A stretch of DNA of 64,000 bases. Source: Pycnococcus provasolii. Taxonomy: Eukaryota > Chlorophyta > Pseudoscourfieldiophyceae > Pseudoscourfieldiales. Below the pieces are notes generated by a model. It was given only the letters and a program-made list of their open reading frames with translations. It ran no database searches and was not told where the DNA came from. Position 1 is the first letter of the stretch. The number at the start of each line of letters is the position of its first letter. Location: assembly GCA_049487715.1 (NCBI GenBank), contig CP150577.1, positions 124,001 through 188,000 of the forward strand, written 5' to 3'. The position numbers and the translations under genes are program-made. Shown in pieces: positions 27,256-37,242 of this stretch.

Positions 27256-27660
27256 CTAGCCGAAAAATTGAGACAATGGAAACGAGAAAATTCCGAGCAG
27301 TCTTGCAAAGGTCTTTGTTCGTCGACCGGATCTTGTCCACCTTCTCGCGCGTTTATTCCTTTGCATATGGAAAGGCGTACCTGTGAAGAAGTCCGATGAT
27401 TTAGATGCTTGCAGCACAGCTCGGGTTGGCGTTGTACTTCTGTAGAGCAACATCAAACGAACGTTTTTCAAGAGGTCGTCGTCGTACAAACCAATATACT
27501 CCAAGACACCCTCTGTACTTGCGATTTCAATCTCCAGGTTAAATTTCTCGTAAAGTCCGCGATAATCCGGGCTCATGCTCGATTGATTCTGACAATGGAA
27601 AATTGTTTCGTTAGAGAGTGAAGACACGTCATGTCTATAAAATTTCATTGTTTGTTCCAC
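27256..27660 (-). CDS. Hypothetical 134-aa protein
   Basis: Starts MEQTMKFYRHDVSSLSNE and overlaps the last 16 bp of the acyltransferase-like gene in another frame. YRGLYEKFNLEIEIASTEGV and LEYIGLYDDDLLKNVRLML suggest helices and strands, but I recognise no family. The C-terminal part turns Arg/Lys-rich and is probably read-through of non-coding sequence. It may be an exon or relic. Confidence 0.25.
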   Translation of the reverse strand: MEQTMKFYRHDVSSLSNETIFHCQNQSSMSPDYRGLYEKFNLEIEIASTEGVLEYIGLYDDDLLKNVRLMLLYRSTTPTRAVLQASKSSDFFTGTPFHMQRNKRARRWTRSGRRTKTFARLLGIFSFPLSQFFG

Positions 27661-28874
27661 ACACTGAGGGCAAGCAAGTGAATCAAGTCAAATGCAAGAT
27701 GTGTCGGAACGCCTCCAAAATTGCTACAATAGTGCGAACAATCAGTCACTTTGGCTCGAATGCGCTTTAACGTTGACGATAGTCTGGCAATGGTCGCTCT
27801 GCCGAGACTTTCCAATACCTGCTCACGGTATTCTATCGGAACGGTGAAGGATAAGGCTGCTGATGGATGCTCGAAGTAGAGTGGTGACGTTGCAGAGAAC
27901 GCTCTTAGCACACGCACAATTGGCAGAGATTTGAGCAATTCACTTTGCGCAACCCGATTTCGAAAGTTGAATCCTCGTGTGTGTGTAGCCGACTCATCTT
28001 TCAAAGATACGCACTGGTTGCTTCTCTCCTTGAGCTGCGCATGAGGGTAATCACCTGTTGCTGTGTGAAAGTGCTGTGCAGGACTTTCCATCCAAACCCA
28101 AGTCCGAACAGCATTTTTTCGCATTCTAAGGTTATGTCGAAGCTGACCAAGCTGTCTTCTCAATCGCATTGCACCAATACCTCCCTCAAAGTTGTACCAT
28201 ATCCCTTCATTTAAGACAACAGCGTCACGCCGTCCCACAGACTTGGACTTGCTCACGAAGTTAAACGACGTTGTCTTGAAGTGATGGAAAGACACGAACC
28301 CTGGAGGCACCAACGATTTTCCAGGGCCATGCGACGTCTCTAGAAGGCAGCTCAGTGCGTCCGCTAGTTCGTGCGACACTGAATCGCCCACAATATGTAT
28401 TTTGCGATATGCGCGAGCCAGCCTCGAGACGCGTGCTAGCAGTTGTTCCCCGTGCCTTCCGCTTAATTCATGAAGCCGATACGGACAAAAATACTTCTTT
28501 GAGAACTTGTTCACAATGCACTGATTGTAAGTTGATGCGTTGAACAAGACAATTTTGGTCGCTTCCTGCTCATTTGTGTTGGGTGTCAATATCGCCGACG
28601 TCGACGTGTTGATCGCCGCTTCACACCATATTTGTTGTGTCGGTGCGAGGTTGTCGGGGCACGCGGGCGTCCATTCGCACACCGTTCGCAGAGGCGACAT
28701 CATGGCCAAGGCAAGAAGCGTGAGAAGACTTGTTTGAGAACACTTCATCAGCAGTTCATGAGCCCAGCGTTTTCCACACGATATCAATTGTTCGCGCAGC
28801 AATAAGCGTTTTCTGCCACGTCGCATTGTTGGTTTTGGATTGTCGAGATTATAAATGGAACTCGGGCAGTGCAC
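27645..28874 (-). CDS. PC-esterase / trichome-birefringence-like polysaccharide O-acyltransferase
   Basis: 409 aa. A signal anchor (about residues 47-62, SQTSLLTLLALAMMSPL) is followed by a Cys-containing lumenal domain. KIHIVGDSVSHELADALSCL supplies the GDS nucleophile motif. Near the C terminus TDCSHYCSNFGGVPTHLAF supplies the DxxH motif (D-C-S-H) with the flanking Cys typical of TBL/PC-esterase proteins. Between them are AVVLNEGIWYNF and WVWMESPAQHFHTATGDYP, in the position of the conserved 'N.G.W' and 'PxHF' segments. TBL proteins use acetyl donors to O-acetylate cell-wall or Golgi glycans; related PC-esterases remove acyl groups. Alternative start ATG 28,826. No sign of damage. Confidence 0.75.
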   Translation of the reverse strand: MHCPSSIYNLDNPKPTMRRGRKRLLLREQLISCGKRWAHELLMKCSQTSLLTLLALAMMSPLRTVCEWTPACPDNLAPTQQIWCEAAINTSTSAILTPNTNEQEATKIVLFNASTYNQCIVNKFSKKYFCPYRLHELSGRHGEQLLARVSRLARAYRKIHIVGDSVSHELADALSCLLETSHGPGKSLVPPGFVSFHHFKTTSFNFVSKSKSVGRRDAVVLNEGIWYNFEGGIGAMRLRRQLGQLRHNLRMRKNAVRTWVWMESPAQHFHTATGDYPHAQLKERSNQCVSLKDESATHTRGFNFRNRVAQSELLKSLPIVRVLRAFSATSPLYFEHPSAALSFTVPIEYREQVLESLGRATIARLSSTLKRIRAKVTDCSHYCSNFGGVPTHLAFDLIHLLALSVWNKQ

Positions 28875-28983
28875 GCGTTCCTTTGCCCCTCTCTATGTGT
28901 GGTGTGAACCCTTCTTTAGGGGATACAGCTTAGATTGGGAACCATAACATGGGGAAAACCCCCTTTATCTTTTTATCCCTTTC

Positions 28984-29472
28984 TTATCTTCTTCCCTGTA
29001 ACTTATACCATTCTCCGTATCTCCTGACGCTCCTCTGAAGAGAATCTATTATAAAAAGTAGAGATTGCAATGGGGATTTGTTGTTAAGTTTGGTTTCGGA
29101 AAAAAGTTGCCTCTCCCTAATAAAAAAGTTTTCTCGACCTAACGTCGGGATTCCTAAAAGTTGCGCCATGAATTGCTTCGAATTCTCTATGTAAATAGGA
29201 GTAGGAACAAAACACAAAAGACCAATATCAGCCAGAAGTTGTCTATAAACCACAGTATCATCCGTCTCCGACGCCAGTGCAATTAACTCTGACTCAGTAG
29301 ATGATTTGGAGGTAAGCCTTTGCTTTCCACTCCTCCAACTGAACACTGCCATGTCATCGCTCATGAACCTCGCGGACCAAGGAACGCAGTCTCTCACTCG
29401 ACCACGCTTCTGCAATGGCTGCAGGACATGGACTGTTCGACATACCACCTCTACCTGTCCTAATACAAACAT
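28984..29472 (-). pseudogene. Ty1/copia RNase H fragment, second lineage
   Basis: Minus strand: DDMAVFSWRSGKQRLTSKSS, TESELIALASETDDTVVYRQ, LLADIGLLCFVPTPIYIENS, KQFMAQLLGIPTLGRENFF. This aligns with copia RNase H ('SW.S.KQ..VS.SSTE.E..AL......E..W...LL.ELG.....P..I..DN'). The terminal part (IRERQLFSETKLNNKSPLQS) recurs at 41,745-41,860. It differs from the 20.6-kb fragment, so at least two copia lineages are present. The 5' end is lost. Confidence 0.8.
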
Positions 29473-29866
29473 CGACCCCGCAACGACAGTGCAAGGTGCG
29501 GCACGCCAGCAGCAGCAGCACGGCGGACGCGGATACAGGCCCGTTGTTCTCCGCCGACCTAAAGGCCCGTTGTAGAGAGGTTCCTAAAAGAAGAATATAG
29601 ACATACTTAACCACTGCATCAATCAAATGGACGTTCACGCATGAGTTCCATCTCCTTGTCGGAAAGCTGATCTGTGCGCTGAACCAGTTGATATGAAGTG
29701 GACATGGTTTGAGTTTCTTTGGGTGAAAAACAGAGGAGGCGTTCAGGAGGTCGGTCTCAGGGCCGCGGCCCGCGGCCCGCTGCCCTTTTTGGGTTAGGGG
29801 TTCGGCGGGGGGGGGGGGGGAGGGCTTTTTTTTATAGGTCAGAGGGTTGGTATGAGTAGTAACCGT
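29473..29866. other. Spacer with GC-rich simple sequence
   Basis: No gene supported. Contains ccgcggcccgcggcccgctg near 29,763 and a G tract near 29,808. It ends where the shared 5' flank of glycosyltransferase copies B and C begins. Confidence 0.35.
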
Positions 29867-30053
29867 TCATTCTACTTTCTTGCTCAACCTCTTTGTGCAC
29901 GCCGTTGTCAACGGCTATAATAGTAGTAACTTACACTTTTCTTCTAATCTCAATAGGCTTTCGAGCTCTGAACTGAGCTGTCTGACACGCTTACCCTACC
30001 TACTAAGGTTAGCCGTTCTATCACCTCTCTTAGACAGGCAGCACAAACGCGTG

Positions 30054-32393
30054 ATGTTATCTCAACCTCTCGTCAAACGTTTGGTCGTCGCAGGTTTTCT
30101 CCTCGCGGCTTTTTGTGCACTACTCGTTACGTACATACCGGCAAAGAAAATGACGCCTGTAAAGCAAGTTGACTCATGATCACTTGCTCAGCCAGCAACA
30201 ACACATACGACGTGCTCTGAGTTTGTGCAACCAGTTGAGCCAGCAAAACTCTCCGAGCTTGCGTTCGCTATGTACGCCTCTCAGCACCCTTCGGACTGCT
30301 CGAACGCGCAATTCTTCGTTACGTGCGCCACCCCATATGCTGGACTGGGAGCCGACGTTCACTTCTGGACGATGGCACTAGCAGCTGCGGCTAGTCACGA
30401 TCGTGTGCTCGTGTTTCTTGAGGATGCAGATGTGATGCAGTGGACTTGGCGAGACGGCGTCGAGTGCGTCGACGGTCGTTCGGATGGCTTCAAGTGCTAT
30501 TTCAACGACCTGACTGGCTGTAAGCCTGATCAAAGTGAACTGCAAGGTCTTTCTTGTCGCGCTGACACTTACAGCAGTGCAAGTGCCTTGGAGGCGGCGC
30601 TCGCCTCGGATGAACGTATCGTGGTATTCGGTGACTCCCTTCATCTTAACGAGGGGCATTGGCATGGACGGCTGCCACCTCCTTTCCGAGACGACGAGCA
30701 TACGAAGTTTGAAGAGCTGGAGCTGTACCGAGCTGTGGCTGTCGAATTTCTCTTCCATCATCCTGCGAATTGGCTTAGAAAGCTTGTCTGCGACTCTTGG
30801 TCTGAGGTATATGGCTTTGAGGATGCACCTTCCCCTGACGAGCTTGTGACTGTTCACATCCGCTGGGGAGATAAGCACGTAGAGATGAAGTTGTTAGACG
30901 TCGAGGAATACGCGCAGGCTGTGGAGACGCTGCAGAAGCGGCATGCGTCACTGCAGCAACGTATGAGTGTTTTTCTCGTGACTGAAGATAAGAGTGCTCT
31001 CGATGCATTTACAACCTTGGCAAGCAGAAAAGGATGGCGCCTTTTCAGTTATGGCAAGTCGTTAGCGCCATTGGCAAAAGAACATATGGCGAGTACAGCA
31101 AATAAACTTCCCGAACGACGCCTTGGAGCACATAGCCTGGTATCGCTATACTTGTCGTTGCATGCGCGCTACTACGTGCTGACAACTCGATCGAACTGGA
31201 GTCTTCTAATCGACGAACTACGCAGATCTCGAGTGGAGCCGAGTTGTGGGGGAAAGTGCACTGACGTCATTGACTTAACGGACCCTGCAGTAGGGCTTGG
31301 CTTTCCTCGTCGGACGGAGTGGGCTGATCTTCGTCAACGCGTCGTCGCGACACAGTCGGAGAGTCAAACGCATTTCATCATCGGGGTTATGAGCGACACA
31401 CTGGAACCGTATCGTCACTGCGGTGGATGTGTAGTGCTTCATGTACTTGCAGAACAACTTGAGACATTAGGATATGCTGTGACGAAGTGGAACGTTATGA
31501 ATCTTGTTAGTGAAAGAATTGCAGGAGGCTATTCACATGTGCAATCGCGTGATGTGGAATGCCCTATTCGACCACACTCTCGAAACGTTGTGATTCTGTC
31601 TGAAGGTATCATCGAGAAATGCTCACCAAACTCTCGGCCAGACATTATGGTGCACTGGATACTCTCGCCTATGGGAACCATATTCGTAGAGAATACGACA
31701 AACGCCTGGCCAGAGGATGACTGGGTGTATCAATATGGAACGTATGCCCCCAAGGCTGCCACGATCGTACCAGACTCGAATTTGCTTGCTGTTTTCCTTA
31801 ATCCATATCCTGGAGACGAGTTTGACATTGGGAAAAGCACTATGCACAGAGCAAAAAGGAGTGGTCGGCTGTGGACATGGAGAAAAGCAGATCTTTTCCA
31901 TAAAGCGGAATTTCAAATAAATGGTCAGCTTCGCATGCTGCATACGCCGACTGATACAGCGCTTAGCGCTAATTTTTCAGAAGCAACTGAGCAGCTGCGT
32001 GGCTGTGAATCCTTCGTTGCCTACGACCCTTACACAATGTGGACTTTCATCGCGGGTATGCTAGGTTGTATTTCCATTGTGTATCCTCTAGGAAATATGA
32101 CAAAGAAAGAATGGTTTATATCTAATGCCTATGGACCATACTACAAGGAGACGGGCGATGGAAGATTAATGGACGGAATAGCGTATGGAAGTGAAGAGCA
32201 CGAGATTATGCAAGCGAGGAAACACATGAAATACATCAGGGAAGGTCTTTATGCAGTAAAGGAATGGGGCAAAAACTCAGTGCAACGACTCATTGCTGAT
32301 GTGAATGCCTACATGAATAAATCCGTGAACCATCTGGAATGGCATAGGATGCTTGTCAAAGATTATTACCCGCGGGACTGGTGGTTGCGCTAA
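30054..32393 (+). pseudogene. Glycosyltransferase copy C, full length with one nonsense codon
   Basis: Same 779-codon frame and stop as copy A, on the opposite strand. Codon 42 is TGA (30,177-30,179), where copies A and B read TCA (Ser). The rest of the frame is open, including both enzyme halves. ATG 30,225 could restart translation but would lose the signal anchor (codons 10-27), so a Golgi form would not be made. A few differences from copy A are scattered (MQWTWRD, EDKSALD, YQYGTYAPK). Similarity to copy A ends about 40 bp after the stop. The 5' flank is the copy B type. Recent loss of function is likely, unless the stop is read through. Confidence 0.8.
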
Positions 32394-32435
32394 TATATCT
32401 GAAGCATATCTATACCATAGCTATCAAGTGTAACC

Positions 32436-32869
32436 CTGTCATTCTTCACAACCAGCAGACTTCAAGAAAAATAGCAAAATTTTGTTCAGCAGTGACGAGT
32501 TTTTTTTGAGTTACTGTGCAATACGACGCTTTTCAATATAACGAAAAGTTCATCTATGCTTGTAGAGAGCTTAGATCGTCATCAGACGCCAACAAGACCG
32601 AAAACTATCAGCCACGACGCTCTTAAATTGATTGAGTCGCGAAATACGCTTGACGTGAAACTCTATGAGTGGGCGAATGTACACTGCAAATACGGCCAGT
32701 GCAAGTGCGGAAACATCCCCACACCTGACACCTCCGACACCTCCATGATCAATAAAGTCATATTTTATTATGTAATAACATAATTTTTATGCGTGTTGAT
32801 GTATCCGTGATTTGATTTGGTGTATAATAAGTGCAATATTTTTCACATTATAAATTCGAACTCGAACTC
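32436..32869 (+). other. Spacer with a short C-terminal-like ORF
   Basis: A 75-aa frame at 32,556-32,783 reads DALKLIESRNTLDVKLYEWA then CKYGQCKCG. The 'N.LD..LYE.A' pattern is seen at the C-terminal end of several Golgi sulfotransferases, but no catalytic part is present. Probably a gene relic. AT-rich thereafter. Confidence 0.25.
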
Positions 32870-32943
32870 GCAAAGTTCGATCTTTTCCCCGGGAAAAAGA
32901 TCGAACTTTGCAAAAAATCTCCCCCCCCCCCCCCCCCCCCCCC
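32870..32943. repeat. 17-bp-arm hairpin followed by 23 C
   Basis: gcaaagttcgatctttt (32,870-32,886) pairs with aaaagatcgaactttgc (32,895-32,911) around an 8-nt loop. Then a run of 23 C at 32,921-32,943. Confidence 0.85.
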
Positions 32944-32950
32944 TCCCCCT

Positions 32951-33133
32951 TCACATGTCTTTTCTCAGAAATTTCATGATGTCGGGCATAGGATGCTGAG
33001 AAGTAGTTCCATCAGTCCATTTCACAAGAAATTGAGCAATAGTAGAATCATAAGACATAATTTGGCCAGTCATGAAGACAACCTCACCACCAACATCACC
33101 GCATCGCCTGTCCAGGTGTGAAATAAAGACCAC
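32951..33133 (-). CDS. Small SH3/Tudor-like domain fragment
   Basis: 60 aa. GGEVVFMTGQIMSYDSTIAQ and FLVKWTDGTTSQHPMPDIMK have the alternating strands of Tudor, chromo-barrel or Agenet domains ('G.I..YD.....F.V.W.DG......DI'). It lies 280 bp downstream of the YqaJ-type gene on the same strand and could be its last exon or a relic. A similar fold is suggested at the C terminus of the deaminase-Fanzor protein. Confidence 0.3.
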   Translation of the reverse strand: MVFISHLDRRCGDVGGEVVFMTGQIMSYDSTIAQFLVKWTDGTTSQHPMPDIMKFLRKDM

Positions 33134-33413
33134 CCAATTAGGGGTCGTGAGAAACTAACAACGGTAAACCGCCATTAATTAAAAAAAAGGAGGCGACTCC
33201 CTTGACCCGAACAAACGAGACTTCACTCTTACAAAAAAACAGGAAGTGCGGCGTCAAACAGAAAAACAAGTGAGTGACCCGTGGTGTACCGTACCTGAAA
33301 ACTTTTAAAAAAAAAAAGGAGAAAACAACTCTGATAGCAAAAGGTTGAAAAATAATAAAAAAACCTCCATGTTTGGCTACTACACAAGAAACTATCATCC
33401 TCACGGAATATGC

Positions 33414-35504
33414 CTATTCAAAATCTTCCTCGTCAAGCCATAATTCGTGCTCGCATTGACCTTCCTCGCCATCTATGGTGCCTTGTATTGTCACCAAGTA
33501 CAAGGTTTCTCCGTTTGAATTCTCCGATATCTCCGAGATGATGCCTGAAACCGAGCCCGCGCCCGTCACTTTAAACCCTTGTGTATTTTTCAGTTCTTCA
33601 AGTGTTTTGTATATTTTGGCACGTGGAATCTTCACCTGATCACCTTTCCGACGTTTTCGCAATGCCTGAGTGAGTGGCGCTTCCTTGGCTGCACCACTCG
33701 AGCTTGCGCCGTAACGAGTATCGTATTTTGTTTCTTTCGCCTTGCCTTTTTCTGTTGCCGTGGCTTTCCGTTTTCCTGCTTGTGATGGCACTGTTCCACC
33801 AGCTCCAGCGCCTGCTCCTCCTGCACCAGCTCCTCCACCTCTTGGTCCATCACGCAGTGAACGCAGCATAACCTTTTGCACATTCTCGTCATACTCGAAT
33901 TGGTGGCCTTGTACGTCGTCGTCGTTGTCGTCGTCGTCGTCGTCACCATCTTCGTCGTCACCATCTTCATCGTCGTCGACGTCATCTTCGTCTTCATCTT
34001 CTTCGTCTTCATCTTCTTCTTCGTCGTCGTCCACGTCGCCTGTGCAATCCGTGTGCTTTACTTCTGTTGCGACGTTGGTACCACTCGTTGCGTGCAAAGT
34101 GAAGCCGTTCAAGTTTGCGTTATTTCCAAATTGCTTGACAAGCTCGTACGTCGTTCGTCCAAGCATGTCTCCGAATACTCCTCCCTGGAAACGACTGGTA
34201 TCAAGTCCGTGTTCACTCGCAGCCTCTGCAAGTTCGCATGGAACGATATAACCGAGATCAGTCTTTTGCTGTGTGGGATGCACCTGAAGCTGGAGTTTGA
34301 GTACGCGTTCATGTGAACTTGTCAACATTTGCGTAAAGTGTCTTCCTTGGTGTGCGATTGACATGCTTGCAACGTGCCCATCGCGAGATAAGTGTGTCAC
34401 CTTGTAATTTGCTGTAGCTTTTGCTGCTGATGATGATGATGCGACTTCCCCTGCGTTATTTCGCGGCGGTGGCGAATGACGTACGTGCTTCACACCACGC
34501 TCCGAATAAAAAAAGCTTTTCAACAAACCTTGCGCATCTCGCATGACACGTGGAACTCTCAATTGGGAGATGCGTTCTTGCTTTTTGCACTTGTTGAGTT
34601 GTTTTATATGGTTCTCCAAGCTTATTCCGATACTGGCTTTCAATTTTCGGATGTTCATTGCCTCTGCGGAATTTAGTGAATTCATCGTGAGAACGTCAAG
34701 ATGGGCAAGAACGTCAAGATGGGCAAGCCCGTCGTTTTCGTCGTCGTCACCATCGCCATTATGCGTCAGATTGTAATGCACACCCTCCTCATCGTCGTTT
34801 TCCTCCTCGGTAAGATCTTCATACAAGTTGGCTTGGTTTTCCGAAAATAAAGTTTGAACGAAATCACCCAATGTTTTCTCGCGATCTTCCAAGTTCATTT
34901 CTTTGGTACTCTCAATCTTTTTCAAAACGCCCTGGTGCATCGGTATTCTGAAAAGTCGCCACCTTCGGCGTGCATGTGGAGTAGCCGGTAAAAACTCTTT
35001 GCAAACAATATATCCAATGGCCACTTCGTACAGGTGCATATAAGTATGCACTTGAAACCACCAAGCTTGTGAAACCACGTCGCCATACTTCAAGCTCCGC
35101 ATCGTCGTCTTCATTTCAACCACGCCGAATGGCTTTTTTTTACCCATGTGCAACAGTTGAATAAGGATGTCTGGCGTTCCACAACATTTCGTCGGGTTGT
35201 GTTGAACAAATGTGCCTCGTATGAATTCAAACGTGGGATCATTCATTAGTGTCAACATGTTCAAGGCATAACGTTCGACCACGTGCCCGCGCATGAAGAG
35301 TAACTCGCGAAGTAGTTCGTCTTGTGGTTTACTTAGAAGCAGTTCAGCTATTTCATCGTTCACTCCATACTCTTTTTCGTGAAAGGTTGCACACAATGAC
35401 GTCGCCTCGGAGAGTGTAACTTGTTCGAATTCGTCGAATTGGTCCAGTATGACTGACGTTGGCGTTTGAACGACGCCTTGTTTTTGGTCACCAAGATTTC
35501 CCAA
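33414..35504 (-). CDS. YqaJ / lambda-exonuclease-type PD-(D/E)XK nuclease with long charged C-terminal region
   Basis: About 696 residues, no ATG at the left edge. The frame is open back to near 35,560, so the true N terminus must come from elsewhere (see the frame at 35,521). Nuclease core in the first 200 residues: MRGHVVERYALNML (helix with the first acidic residue), CCGTPDILIQL (the PD Asp), FGVVEMKTTMR (E-x-K) and WWFQVHTYMHLYEVAIGYIV (Q-x-x-x-Y helix). This is the order of YqaJ-like viral recombinases. After about residue 290 come a second folded part (YKVTHLSRDGHVASMSIAHQ), a long Asp/Glu tract, a Gly/Ala linker, basic segments, and a beta-rich end (LYLVTIQGTIDG). YqaJ nucleases resect DNA 5'-3' and ride in viruses and several eukaryotic DNA transposons, so a mobile origin is likely. 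Confidence 0.7.
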   Translation of the reverse strand: MGNLGDQKQGVVQTPTSVILDQFDEFEQVTLSEATSLCATFHEKEYGVNDEIAELLLSKPQDELLRELLFMRGHVVERYALNMLTLMNDPTFEFIRGTFVQHNPTKCCGTPDILIQLLHMGKKKPFGVVEMKTTMRSLKYGDVVSQAWWFQVHTYMHLYEVAIGYIVCKEFLPATPHARRRWRLFRIPMHQGVLKKIESTKEMNLEDREKTLGDFVQTLFSENQANLYEDLTEEENDDEEGVHYNLTHNGDGDDDENDGLAHLDVLAHLDVLTMNSLNSAEAMNIRKLKASIGISLENHIKQLNKCKKQERISQLRVPRVMRDAQGLLKSFFYSERGVKHVRHSPPPRNNAGEVASSSSAAKATANYKVTHLSRDGHVASMSIAHQGRHFTQMLTSSHERVLKLQLQVHPTQQKTDLGYIVPCELAEAASEHGLDTSRFQGGVFGDMLGRTTYELVKQFGNNANLNGFTLHATSGTNVATEVKHTDCTGDVDDDEEEDEDEEDEDEDDVDDDEDGDDEDGDDDDDDNDDDVQGHQFEYDENVQKVMLRSLRDGPRGGGAGAGGAGAGAGGTVPSQAGKRKATATEKGKAKETKYDTRYGASSSGAAKEAPLTQALRKRRKGDQVKIPRAKIYKTLEELKNTQGFKVTGAGSVSGIISEISENSNGETLYLVTIQGTIDGEEGQCEHELWLDEEDFE

Positions 35505-35520
35505 AAGAACCGCATATTCT

Positions 35521-35919
35521 CTAGATGTCTTCGCTAGTCGCAGGGTTGTTCGCCCCCAGATTTATGAAAAAATATTTCTCGTCGGGGGTATTTTTCCCAC
35601 CCCAGATTATCGCAGTGGTTGTCGTGCCAAAAAGACTCGCCATTCTTTTGGCTTGGCTTAGCTTTCCAGTTCCATGAGAGGAGGCCAAGATATGAAGTAG
35701 TCGTGTTTTGTTGGAAACTGTTTCTTTGAATCTTTGTTTTAAGTAATCTTTCTTGCTTTCATCATGGAGTTCAACTTTCTTGGGTCGAAAAGGTTTGCCC
35801 GTCAAACACGACGCTCTTATGTAATGTTTAGAGGTCGGTGGTGATGTTGGTTTTAGAATTAACAAAGATGGCATTAGGGGTGCCATATTACGCGCGTAAT
35901 GTGTTTTTGAGCGCGTCAT
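35521..35919 (-). CDS. Probable N-terminal part of the YqaJ-type gene, frame-shifted
   Basis: 132 aa starting MTRSKTHYARNMAPLMPSLL. It ends 16 bp before the left edge of the nuclease frame, on the same strand and one frame off. The nuclease frame overlaps it (reading IWGRTTLRLAKTSREYAVLL across the stop). A single indel or short intron would join them. Basic, with SHGTGKLSQAKRMASLFGTT, a glycine-containing loop but not a clear P-loop. No family recognised. Confidence 0.4.
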   Translation of the reverse strand: MTRSKTHYARNMAPLMPSLLILKPTSPPTSKHYIRASCLTGKPFRPKKVELHDESKKDYLKQRFKETVSNKTRLLHILASSHGTGKLSQAKRMASLFGTTTTAIIWGGKNTPDEKYFFINLGANNPATSEDI

Positions 35920-36070
35920 GACGCGTCATGATGCGCTTGTCATGACGGTAATGGGCTATTACGCATTTTCCCGCACAAAACCAAATGATAAGGATATCAT
36001 TCGACAAAGCATTAATTAGCCAACACTTCGAGTATAATTTGCTGAGCCTACCGCAGCTTGCTGCTAACGG

Positions 36071-36866
36071 ATGGGACATCTCGCTTCAACGAAGTCCGCG
36101 GTAGCTCTAATGACAGCTAAGACATGTGACGTCAATCCGATTCTTACCGCTGAAAACCGCAGAAACATTTTCGTGCCGACGAATTCAAGAGAGCTCATGC
36201 AAATGGCCGATGGACCTCTGAAGTCTCTTTACATTGAAGCTATGCTCGTAGAAAAGGGAAATCTGGCTGAGGCGAAAGTTTTCGAGGAAGTTATACATCA
36301 AACATGGATGCGCATGATCAAGGGCAGAGTTGTATTTACACTGAAGTTCAACCCGATCACTGGCATGCTGGACAAAGCTAAAGCCAGATTGGTAGCGCAG
36401 GGATTTTCCCAGATCTTTGGCGTTGACTTCCATGAAACATATGCTTCAACACCCAAAATATCATCTATGATATTCTTCATTGATATGTGTACAGTTTGCA
36501 ATGCAAATGGATGAGTTTGATATCAGGGCCGCGTATCTTCACAGCAATCTGAAAGAAATTATATATATGCGACCTCCATATGGACTACAACAGTATGATT
36601 CGGACGGAAATGAGATCGTATGGAAGCTGCTGAAATCTCTATATGGTCTGCGTCAATCTGGACATAATTGGATGGTCGATTTCTTTAGCTTTCTCGCTGA
36701 ATATGGATTAAAGCAGTCACCGTGTGACACCAGCGTGTGGATTCTACATGAGAACAATTTGATTACCATGGTACTTTTCGTGGTACAACGACCCCGATGT
36801 CCGAAAAAGATTTATCGACGAACTGCGTCAAGAAGTTTGACGTCGGGACTCAACAACTGCGACTAG
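36071..36866 (+). pseudogene. Ty1/copia reverse transcriptase fragment with frameshift
   Basis: First frame: WMRMIKGRVVFTLKFNPITG, DKAKARLVAQGFSQIFGVDF, HETYASTPKISSMIFF. One frame later: FDIRAAYLHSNLKEIIYMRP, PYGLQQYDSDGNEIVWKLLK, SLYGLRQSGHNWMVDFFSF, SPCDTSVWI. These are the copia RT landmarks ('KARLVAQGF.Q..G.DF.ET..P', 'D...AYL......I.M..P.G', 'L.KSLYGL.Q....W'). The shift falls near 36,500. It ends before the YVDD box (LITMVLFVV then noise). No intact copy is in the window. Confidence 0.85.
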
Positions 36867-36887
36867 GGCCTGGTTTTCTCGCAAACC

Positions 36888-37065
36888 CCCTGTTAATACA
36901 CCCACCCACCCGCCCGGCGGGCAGCCGTCAGCTCACGTGTTCGCGCGTGAACTGACAGGCTGGAGAGGTTATCGGGTTTTTGAGCAGGCTTTGGGTCTAG
37001 CTGAGGTGTCCCTCAGGAGAAGAGTGTCCTCTTCTCCACACCGTCTAGGGGAGCAAGAAATTACC
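36888..37065 (+). repeat. LTR-type repeat beginning tgttaatacacccacccacc
   Basis: Matches 45,602-45,755 (cgcccggcgggcagccgtca; acgtgttcgcgcgtgaactg; tttgagcaggctttgggt). The end part (ccacaccgtctaggggagca) is inverted at 44,820-44,870. Located just past the copia RT remnant; at 45.6 kb it follows the gag-repeat leader. Confidence 0.6.
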
Positions 37066-37242
37066 CAAAACGACCCCAAAACGACCCGAGCTAACCGAAG
37101 CTTTCCTGAAATATGATGTATGTAATCCCAGTCGTGCTAGTGAGATAGGATCAAGGGTCAGGTCGCACACATATTCAATTACTCGAGGGTTCATCCTTGA
37201 TGCGCTTCAAGCACAACGCATCAGAAACAAACACGGAAACAG

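Noticed and set aside
30225-32393. Copy C as an intact gene starting at 30,225
   Set aside because: This start drops the signal anchor conserved in copies A and B; the upstream frame is the same and is interrupted by TGA at codon 42.
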